Source: Streptomyces sp. NBC_01296 (lineage in GTDB: Bacteria > Actinomycetota > Actinomycetes > Streptomycetales > Streptomycetaceae). Taken from it: a stretch of 64,000 nt of DNA. The stretch spans positions 3,348,001 to 3,412,000 of the forward strand of contig NZ_CP130720.1 in assembly GCF_035984415.1 (NCBI RefSeq). Reading direction: 5' to 3'. The notes beneath the pieces were generated by a model. It saw only the letters and a program-made list of their open reading frames with translations, was not told the origin of the DNA and did no database searches. Positions 23,906 to 29,982 of the stretch are shown in pieces. Numbering within the stretch: position 1 is the stretch's first letter; each line of letters starts with the position of its first letter. Made by a program: the position numbers and the translations under genes.

Positions 23906-26900
23906 TCAACGGCCCATCAGGGCCCGGACCTCGTGCCGGCGGCCCGCGCCGAGGGACTCGTACACCTCCAGGGCCTGCGCCCAGGCCCGGAGGGTCCCCT
24001 CCTCGTCGCCTGCCTGCCGCAGGGCATGGCCGAGGACCAGCAGGGCCTCGGCCCGCCCGATCGGGTGCCCCGCCTCCGTCTGGATGTCGAGCACCCGGCG
24101 CGCACGGCGCTCGGCCCGCTCGAACCCGCCCCGCGCCAGGTCCAGTTCCGCCAGCAGTGCGAGGGACCGCGCCGCGAAGACGCGGTACCCGCTCGCGGTG
24201 GCCAGGGCCCGGGCGGTCTTCGCGTGCTCCGCGGCCTCGCCGTGCCGGCCCAGCCGCAGGCTGCTCTCGGCCAGCCCCGTCAGGGCCCGCAGCTCCGGCG
24301 TGCGGGCATCGCACCGGCGGGCCAGCTCGGCCGCCTGCCGGAAATGCCGCAGGGCGACGTCGTGATTGCCCAGGCTTTGCGAGAGCAGGGCCCGGCCCGT
24401 GTGCAGGTACGACTCGGCGCGCAGCTCCCCCGTCGCCAGTTCGAACCCCTGCTCGATGTGGTCCAGGGCGGCCGACCGGTCTCCGGCCTGCACCGATGCC
24501 GTCGCCAGCCAGAAAAGGGTGAACGCCAGATCGGTGTGCAGAGCCAGCTCCCGCTGCGTGCTCGCCGCCGCTTCCAGGTGCTCGACCGCCCGCCGGGGCT
24601 GTCCCCGATCGTGCAGTACGGCCCCCAGATTGCGCACCGTGATGGAGAGGGCCGTGGGGAGGGAGAGCCCCTGGTAGAGCTCACGGGCCTCCACGAGCCG
24701 GTCCTCGGCCTCGGCGAGGCGGCCCAGCTCGTGCAGGATCGCCCCCAGGTTGCCCACCGAGATCGCCTCGCCCAGCCGGAAGCCGGTCACGCGGCACAGG
24801 TCCGCCCCGCGCCGGCTGTGGACCAGCGCCTCCTCCAGCCGGCCCCCGTACCAGAGCGCAAGGCTCAGGCTGTTGTGGGTCGCCGCCTGTCCCTGCGCCG
24901 AGCCCGTCCTGCGGTACAGCTCCAGAGCCCGGTCGTCGTGGAACGTGCTCTTCTCGTAGTCGCTCCGGTTCAGGTAGGCACTCGACAGACTCCGGTGGGC
25001 CGCGGCCTGCCCGGCCGGATTCCCGTCCGCCTCCGCGGCGGCCAACCCGGCCGAGGCCACGGCGAGCCAGTCGGCGGCGTAGGCGCGCCGCATCATGTAC
25101 GGGCGGAGTGCGTCGGCGAGGCTCCAGGCGAACCGCCACGACTCCGGGTCCGTGGCCCGCTGCACGAGGGCCACGGTGTTCGCCCGCTCGGCGTCCAGCC
25201 ATGCGATCGCATCCTGGGTGTCCGGGAAGGCGAGGCCCCGGCCGCCGTGCTCCACCGGCAGCCGGACGGCCTCCGGCTGGAACATCCGGACCGCGGTGTC
25301 GACGCTGCCGAGGTACCAGTCGTGCAGCCGTTCCAGCGCGGCCGCTCGCTCCCGGGGCCCGTCCTCGTCCTCGCACCGTTCCAGGGCGTACGCGCGCAGC
25401 AGGTCGTGGAAGGCGTACCGGTCCGGCGCGTGCTCCTCCAGGAGGTGGGTACGGGTCAGCCGGGCCAGGAGCTCCGAGGCGACCGGAAGCGCTACACCGG
25501 CGAGCGCTGCCGCCGCCGGCAGGGGGACGTCCGGGCCCGGGACGAGACCGAGCAGCCGGAACAGCCTGGCGGCGGGCTGCTCGAGTGTGACGTAGGACAT
25601 GTCCAGGATCGATCGGACGGCACTCTCCTCGTCCCCGGGTACCTGCAGCGCGGACAGCGTGTCGCCGGCCAGCCGGGCCACCTGGTCCGCGATGGAGCGG
25701 TCCGGGTGGACCGCGAGATCGGCCGCCGTGATCCCGATCGCGAGGGGCAGGTAGGCGCAGGCGGCCGTGAGCTCGGCGACCGCCTCCCGTTCCGCGCGGC
25801 CGCGCGCTTCTCCGATCATGTGGAGGAGGAGCTTTTCCGCCTCGGCGGGCTCCAGGACGCCCAGCGGCATCGGGACGGCGGCGTCCCGGGCCACGAGCCC
25901 GGCCAGGGAGTCCCGGCTGGTGACCAGGACCAGGCACTCGGAGTGGCCGGGAAACAGGGGGCGGACGTGCTCGGCGGAGCGTGCGTTGTCCAGGACGACG
26001 AGGATCCGCTTGCCCGTGCAGAGCGAGCGGTAGAGGGCGGCCGCCCGGGACTCCTCGGCGGGGATGTGCTGCGCGGGCACACCGAACGCCTGGAGGAATC
26101 CGCTGAGCGCGTCGAGGGGCCGCAGCGGCCGGCCGGCAGAGTGGCCGCGGAGGTTCACGTACAGCTGTCCGTCCGGGAACCGGTCACGTCTGCGGTGGCC
26201 CCAGTGAACGGCCAGGGAGGTCTTCCCCGCTCCGGCCTGCCCGGTGACCAGACCGATCCGCACCGCGCCCGACGTCTCGTCCCCACCGACCGGCAGCAGC
26301 ATGTCGAGGCGCCGGAGCGCATCGGTCCGGCCGGTGAACACCGCGGTGGAAGCGGGCAGTTGGGCGGGGAGGGCATGCTGGCGCGAGGGGACCGGCGTCC
26401 CGTCGGCCGCCCCTGCCGACGCCGTCCGGCGGGGGCGGGGGTCGAGGAGCGCGGGGTCGTCGGCCAGCACCCGGCGGTGGAGCGCGTGCAGCTCCGGGCC
26501 CGGCTCCAGGCCGAGTTCACCGACCAGTTTCGCCCGCGCACGCTGGTACGCGCTGAGTGCCTCGCCCCGCCGTCCGCAGCGGTACAGAGCGAGCATCAGC
26601 TGGCCGTACAGCCGCTCGCGCAACGGGTTGCGGGCGATGGCGGACTCGATGTCCACGAGGACGGCCGTATGCCGGCCGAGGCGGAGCTCCGCCTCGATCC
26701 TCTGCTCGAAGGCGGCCATGCGGGAGTCGTCGAGCCGTGGCGCCTCGACCTGGGTCAGCTGCTCCGCACGGCTGCCCGCCAGAGCGTCTCCCCGCCACAG
26801 GGCCAGCGCGGCGCCCAGCCGGGCGGAGGCCGCGGCGTCGTCCCCCCGCTCCGCCGCCTCGGCCGCGGCGGCGGTCAGCCGGTCGAACTCGCGCAGGTCC

Positions 26901-27220
26901 AGCACGGCGTGTTCCAGCAACAGGACGTAGCCCCCGGGCCGGGTCGCCAGTACGTCCCCGTCACAGCCCGCGCTGCGCAGGACGTGCCGGAGCCGCTTGA
27001 TGTAGTTCTGCAGGGTGGTGCGGGCCGTGGTCGGAGGCGCGTCTCCCCAGAGGCCGTCGATCAGATCCTCGGCCGGAACGACCTGGTCCGCCCGCAGCAG
27101 CAGGAGCACGAGCAGATCACGCTCCTTGGGAGCGGTCACCGCAACGGGCTCGCCCCCGCACACGACCTCCAACGGCCCCAAAATCCGGTAGTCGAACAGC
27201 CCGCCCCGTTCACGCTCCAT
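23906..27220 (-). CDS. AfsR-type SARP transcriptional regulator (OmpR-like/BTAD/NB-ARC/TPR)
   Basis: This is a 1104-residue large SARP. An OmpR/AfsR winged-helix DNA-binding domain spans about residues 10-100 (FDYRILGPLEVVCGGEPVAV with LQNYIKRLRHVL). The bacterial transcriptional activation domain follows at about 105-250. The NB-ARC ATPase has Walker A GQAGAGKTS at 327-335 and a later LVVLDN Walker B-like strand. C-terminal TPR repeats run from about 740 to 1090. It would bind heptameric direct repeats and recruit RNA polymerase. It is divergent from the LuxR regulator at 27328 and sits in the same cassette as the HExxH enzyme and the small peptide. Repeats with SARP-like spacing lie upstream of that peptide gene, so control of the peptide is inferred. 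No serine/threonine kinase partner is adjacent. Confidence 0.92.
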   Translation of the reverse strand: MERERGGLFDYRILGPLEVVCGGEPVAVTAPKERDLLVLLLLRADQVVPAEDLIDGLWGDAPPTTARTTLQNYIKRLRHVLRSAGCDGDVLATRPGGYVLLLEHAVLDLREFDRLTAAAAEAAERGDDAAASARLGAALALWRGDALAGSRAEQLTQVEAPRLDDSRMAAFEQRIEAELRLGRHTAVLVDIESAIARNPLRERLYGQLMLALYRCGRRGEALSAYQRARAKLVGELGLEPGPELHALHRRVLADDPALLDPRPRRTASAGAADGTPVPSRQHALPAQLPASTAVFTGRTDALRRLDMLLPVGGDETSGAVRIGLVTGQAGAGKTSLAVHWGHRRRDRFPDGQLYVNLRGHSAGRPLRPLDALSGFLQAFGVPAQHIPAEESRAAALYRSLCTGKRILVVLDNARSAEHVRPLFPGHSECLVLVTSRDSLAGLVARDAAVPMPLGVLEPAEAEKLLLHMIGEARGRAEREAVAELTAACAYLPLAIGITAADLAVHPDRSIADQVARLAGDTLSALQVPGDEESAVRSILDMSYVTLEQPAARLFRLLGLVPGPDVPLPAAAALAGVALPVASELLARLTRTHLLEEHAPDRYAFHDLLRAYALERCEDEDGPRERAAALERLHDWYLGSVDTAVRMFQPEAVRLPVEHGGRGLAFPDTQDAIAWLDAERANTVALVQRATDPESWRFAWSLADALRPYMMRRAYAADWLAVASAGLAAAEADGNPAGQAAAHRSLSSAYLNRSDYEKSTFHDDRALELYRRTGSAQGQAATHNSLSLALWYGGRLEEALVHSRRGADLCRVTGFRLGEAISVGNLGAILHELGRLAEAEDRLVEARELYQGLSLPTALSITVRNLGAVLHDRGQPRRAVEHLEAAASTQRELALHTDLAFTLFWLATASVQAGDRSAALDHIEQGFELATGELRAESYLHTGRALLSQSLGNHDVALRHFRQAAELARRCDARTPELRALTGLAESSLRLGRHGEAAEHAKTARALATASGYRVFAARSLALLAELDLARGGFERAERRARRVLDIQTEAGHPIGRAEALLVLGHALRQAGDEEGTLRAWAQALEVYESLGAGRRHEVRALMGR

Positions 27221-27327
27221 GGTCCGGGAGCGTACGGGAGCCCGCGCGGGAACCGGTCACTAGTTTGCCGCTAGCGCCCCGTCCGCATGCTCCGCGTACG
27301 TCCCGACGTCACAAGGGAGTTGCCTTC

Positions 27328-28005
27328 ATGACCAAGTCTGCGCCCGGCCCCGTACCCCTTCGTGTCGCACTCGTGGAGCGCCATCCGCTCCTGCGGGCCG
27401 GCATCCGTCTCGCGCTCGACGGCGCGGCAGGCATCGAGGTCGTCGCCGAGACGGGAGAGGCCGGCCAGGTCCTGTCCCTCGTCAGGTCCTCGGCGCCCGA
27501 CGTGCTCCTCATGGACCTGGACCTGCCGGGCTCCTCCTCCCTCGAGACCTGCCGGACCCTGGTCACGGAGTCGGACCGCACGCGGCTCCTGGGGATGACC
27601 GGCCGCGGGGACGACGAGCAGCTGCTGAAGTCGGCGCTGCGGGCAGGTGTCCGGGGGTACGTGGCCAAGGACGCCGGATCGCATGACGTACGCGACGCCG
27701 TGCACATGGTGGCCAACGGGTTCATGGTCGCGAGCGCGGCCGCCGCCCGCCTGTTCGCCGGCCTGCTCGACCCCCCAGCCCGCGACGCGGACCGCGATCC
27801 GCTGCCCGCGCTCACCCGGCGGGAGCGCGAGATCCTCGACCTGGTGGCGCGGGGCTACGACAACCCCCGGATCGCCCGGGCCCTGACCGTCGCCGACAAG
27901 ACGGTGCGCAACCACGTCTCGGCCATCTTCGCGAAGATCGGCGCGAACGGCCGCTCCCAGGCGATCGTGTTCGCACGGGACGCCGGGTTCGGCCAGACCC
28001 GCTAG
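27328..28005 (+). CDS. Orphan NarL/LuxR-type response regulator with degenerate acidic pocket
   Basis: This is a 225-residue regulator. The receiver domain has candidate phospho-acceptor D63 (DVLLMDLDLPG), T91 (LLGMTGRG) and K114 (GYVAKDA). The usual acidic pair near the N-terminus is replaced by E17-R18 (VALVERHPLLRAG), which should weaken Mg2+ binding and so conventional phosphorylation. The LuxR helix-turn-helix spans about 162-208 (LTRREREILDLVARGYDNPR then KTVRNHVSAIFAKIG). No histidine kinase is adjacent. The ATG at 27328 is preceded by AAGGGAG at good spacing. It is divergently transcribed from the SARP, sharing a 107-base promoter region, and convergent with the HExxH enzyme gene. Its TAG stop lies inside a 60-base palindrome. 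Atypical receivers of this kind often respond to small molecules; that is inference. Confidence 0.88.
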   Translation: MTKSAPGPVPLRVALVERHPLLRAGIRLALDGAAGIEVVAETGEAGQVLSLVRSSAPDVLLMDLDLPGSSSLETCRTLVTESDRTRLLGMTGRGDDEQLLKSALRAGVRGYVAKDAGSHDVRDAVHMVANGFMVASAAAARLFAGLLDPPARDADRDPLPALTRREREILDLVARGYDNPRIARALTVADKTVRNHVSAIFAKIGANGRSQAIVFARDAGFGQTR

Positions 28006-28061
28006 GGGGTGTCTTGTCGATCACGCCGCGAGCCCGGCCTGATCGGCAAGACACCCCCTAG
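28002..28061. repeat. 60-bp near-perfect palindrome with CTAG ends (bidirectional terminator or mobile-element relic)
   Basis: Arms 28002-28023 and 28040-28061 are inverted over 22 bases with a single mismatch (a G-U pair in RNA) around a 16-base GC-rich loop. Both ends read CTAGGGGGTGTCTTG outward-in. The left arm includes the stop codon of the LuxR regulator gene, and the right arm ends 17 bases before the stop of the convergent HExxH gene, so it would terminate transcription from both sides. The CTAG termini and long GGGGGTGTCTTG arms also resemble ends of IS5-like elements or a derived MITE. That second reading is inference. Confidence 0.7.
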
Positions 28062-28077
28062 GGGGCTTCGAGGCCGG

Positions 28078-29553
28078 TCACTGCAAGATGCCCACCGCCG
28101 TCAACTGCGCAAGGCAGGCCTCGACATGGGCGCGCGCCGCGTCGGCGTCGACCCCCGACCTGTTCCCGTACTCCGCCGTCACGGATCGCACGTCGCTGCC
28201 GTCGCACAGCGAATAGATCAGCCAGGAGCGGGCGTTGAGCCAGTGCATCGCAGCCGTGTCCGTGTTCACCACGAGCAGCTCGCCCCGCTCGGGCAGCGGC
28301 CGGGCCATCGCGCGGGCACTACGGCGTACCACTGCGTCCTGCGCCACCGCCGGCGACCGGGCCGGGACCTCGCCCGCCACCCCCGCGGGGGGCGAGATCC
28401 CGGAGTCCTCGTGGACCAGCTCCAGCACCTCGAGGAGCCAGCGCATGAACCGGTGGCCGTCGGGCGTCAGGCGGTCCCCGGGAAGGCCGAGGATGTATCC
28501 GGCGAGGTAGCGGGCGCGTTCCAGGCTCGTCCCGTAGGTGCCGTTCCGGTCCGCCTCCGTGCCCGGGCTCACCTCGTCGACGACCTCCGCGGCGGGCGGA
28601 TCGCCGAACTCCGCCCGGATCGTGTCGTCCGCCTGCCGGGCGGCCTCCTGGAACACCAGCATGTGGACGTAGAAGTGGAGCGCGACGAGCACCCGTACGA
28701 CGCGCCACGACGTGTGACGCCACGGGATCGGCACCGACAGGTCCGCGTCCCGCAGGAGCGCGCCCGAGCGCAGCGCGTCGAAGAGCTTGAGGTGGACGCC
28801 CTCGTGCAGCAGGGTCTCGGCGGCGGTCCACGGGTCGGCCAGCCGCTCCGGGGCCATCAGGATGGCCGACGGGAGGGGGTCGCCGCCCGAGAGCGACTGC
28901 AGCGGGCCGTCGGCCGACTCGCCGCGGGTGAAGCCGACGACGGAGACGTGCCGCAGCACGCTGGGCCCGACCTGCGGGAGCAGCCGCGTGAGCAGGTCGG
29001 CTCCCCGGGTCAGCCGCCGGCACATCTCCGGGGTCGGTATGACCGGATCTGCGCTCGGGCCGCCTTCGATGCTGCCGTCGTAGAGCCGGCGCAGCCGGGC
29101 CGACAGGTCTTCCGGCACCCGGCCGGCCGGGTTCATCTCGGTCCACAGCCAGGCGGGCCCGTGCTCCGGCCACGGCCTGACGTGCGGGGTGGCCATCCGC
29201 TCGCACGGTCCCAGGCCCTCCGGGTCGAGCGGCAGGCGGGCGGCCAGTTCGCCCAGGCCGAGGGCGCCGGAGTAGCCGTTCTCCAGCTTGACCATGTCGT
29301 CCTCGAACGCGTTGCGCAGGACCGGGTCGCCGAGCAGCGGGAGGAGCTGCTCGCGGCTCAGCAGGGAGAGCCGCTGCAACGCCTCCGGGTGGCGGGCGTC
29401 GCGCTGCGCCAGCAGCCGGAGGCCGAGGACGAAGCGGGCCATGTTGCGTTCTCCGATGGCCCCGGAATCGCCGAATCGGCCATCGGCGACCAGGAGTCCG
29501 TCCGCGAGGTCTGTTTTGCCTCGGGCAGAATCAGGTGATGCTACAAGCGACAT
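28078..29553 (-). CDS. HExxH-type putative RiPP peptide beta-hydroxylase with C-terminal PqqD-like domain
   Basis: This 491-residue protein has no signal peptide. It has the signature of the HExxH family often found in RiPP gene sets (annotated as alpha-ketoglutarate-dependent HExxH-type peptide beta-hydroxylases): AAETLLHEGVHLKLFDALRS with H250, E251 and H254, followed by further histidines H293 and H297 in ALHFYVHMLVFQEA. Residues about 424-490 (ELLVVNTDTAAMHWLNARSW, then VRSVTAEYGNRSGVDADAAR, ending LAQLTAVGIL) have the length and pattern of a PqqD-like domain, the RRE fold that binds RiPP leader peptides. It begins with ATG at 29553, 88 bases after a 45-codon peptide gene, across a hairpin. 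The inferred role is oxidation of that peptide. A zinc peptidase is the main alternative for the HExxH motif, but the family context and PqqD-like tail argue against it. Confidence 0.75.
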   Translation of the reverse strand: MSLVASPDSARGKTDLADGLLVADGRFGDSGAIGERNMARFVLGLRLLAQRDARHPEALQRLSLLSREQLLPLLGDPVLRNAFEDDMVKLENGYSGALGLGELAARLPLDPEGLGPCERMATPHVRPWPEHGPAWLWTEMNPAGRVPEDLSARLRRLYDGSIEGGPSADPVIPTPEMCRRLTRGADLLTRLLPQVGPSVLRHVSVVGFTRGESADGPLQSLSGGDPLPSAILMAPERLADPWTAAETLLHEGVHLKLFDALRSGALLRDADLSVPIPWRHTSWRVVRVLVALHFYVHMLVFQEAARQADDTIRAEFGDPPAAEVVDEVSPGTEADRNGTYGTSLERARYLAGYILGLPGDRLTPDGHRFMRWLLEVLELVHEDSGISPPAGVAGEVPARSPAVAQDAVVRRSARAMARPLPERGELLVVNTDTAAMHWLNARSWLIYSLCDGSDVRSVTAEYGNRSGVDADAARAHVEACLAQLTAVGILQ

Positions 29554-29600
29554 CGAAAGCACCGTCCGGTACGGAATGCGGGAAAGCAGGAAAGGGAAAA

Positions 29601-29629
29601 CCGGGGGTGCCGGAAACCGGCACCCCCGG
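29601..29629 (-). terminator. Intrinsic (probably leaky) terminator between peptide gene and HExxH gene
   Basis: Perfect 13-base arms CCGGGGGTGCCGG (29601-29613) and CCGGCACCCCCGG (29617-29629) flank a 3-base loop. Read on the reverse strand, the hairpin starts 12 bases after the peptide stop codon and is followed by TTTTCCCTTTCC, a U-rich tract rare in this genome. A partial terminator between precursor and enzyme genes is a common RiPP arrangement that yields excess precursor. Confidence 0.8.
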
Positions 29630-29641
29630 CTGACCACACGC

Positions 29642-29779
29642 TCAGGCGGCGGCCGGAGTGGCCCAGTAGGCGGGAACCCAGGCACGCTCCTCGGCCGAAT
29701 CGCTCCCGATCTGCGGGACGCTCTCGACCGCCAGCCAGTTCTGCGCGATGGCCGGGAATTCGATCTCCAACTGCGGCAT
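29642..29779 (-). CDS. Candidate RiPP precursor peptide, 45 residues
   Basis: This is a small gene of 45 codons beginning MPQLEIEFPAIAQNWLA and ending AWVPAYWATPAAA. The ATG at 29779 has a strong GAGGAGAAG site about four to nine bases upstream; a longer in-frame reading with starts further up has none. The peptide is acidic in its first 31 residues, a plausible leader with hydrophobic LEIEFPAI suited to a PqqD-type binder. The last dozen residues are aromatic and proline-rich, with W34, Y38 and W39. There is no Cys, and only S20, S26, S28 and T41 carry a hydroxyl side chain other than Tyr, so lanthionine or thiazole chemistry is unlikely. It lies upstream of the HExxH gene in the same orientation. 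The role as precursor is inferred from position, size and terminator. Confidence 0.7.
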   Translation of the reverse strand: MPQLEIEFPAIAQNWLAVESVPQIGSDSAEERAWVPAYWATPAAA

Positions 29780-29836
29780 CAGCTTCTCCTCTCGTCCATT
29801 CCGTCCGGAGTGGACTTCGCCAGGATCTCCGCTTCC

Positions 29837-29903
29837 TGTCCCGACCCTCATGAGGCGGTTGTCCCGCACTTGTCCCGGCAGGGGGAATCGGGAAACCGGG
29901 ACA
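29837..29903 (-). promoter_or_regulatory. SARP-type heptamer repeats upstream of the peptide gene
   Basis: On the reverse strand the heptamer CGGGACA occurs at 29871-29877, 29860-29866 and 29837-29843 (plus-strand TGTCCCG). The first two starts are exactly 11 bases apart, and the pair extends to CGGGACAA. The third is 23 bases further on. A fourth copy lies in the opposite direction at 29897-29903. Seven-base direct repeats with 11-base (one helical turn) spacing are the known operator form of SARP regulators. They lie 58-98 bases upstream of the peptide ATG. No -10 box is obvious. The AfsR-type SARP at 23906-27220 is the natural candidate. Confidence 0.6.
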
Positions 29904-29919
29904 CCGGGAAGCGGGCACG

Positions 29920-29959
29920 AAAAAACCCGGCCCCGCACGGAGATCCGTGCGGGGCCGGG
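29920..29959 (-). terminator. Intrinsic terminator of typA
   Basis: Perfect 15-base arms 29926-29940 and 29945-29959 surround the loop AGAT. On the reverse strand they are followed by a run of T. It starts 24 bases after the typA stop. It separates typA transcription from the peptide gene downstream on the same strand. Confidence 0.9.
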
Positions 29960-29982
29960 CTGTCAGCCGTACTGCGCAGGTG

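Noticed and set aside
23933..27274. 1100-codon frame antisense to the SARP gene
   Set aside because: No domains, Arg/Gly/Pro-rich composition and no ribosome site; the SARP reading on the other strand shows all four expected domains.
28078..29553. Reading the HExxH protein as a zinc metallopeptidase
   Set aside because: There is no signal peptide or typical downstream zinc ligand pattern. The PqqD-like tail and adjoining peptide gene favour a RiPP-modifying role.
28078..29779. Lanthipeptide, lasso peptide or sactipeptide cluster
   Set aside because: The peptide has no cysteine and no LanB/LanC/LanM, asparagine-synthetase-like or radical SAM gene is seen nearby.
29780..29938. Longer version of the small peptide starting upstream of 29779
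   Set aside because: Upstream in-frame starts have no ribosome site and would translate through the repeat-containing promoter region.
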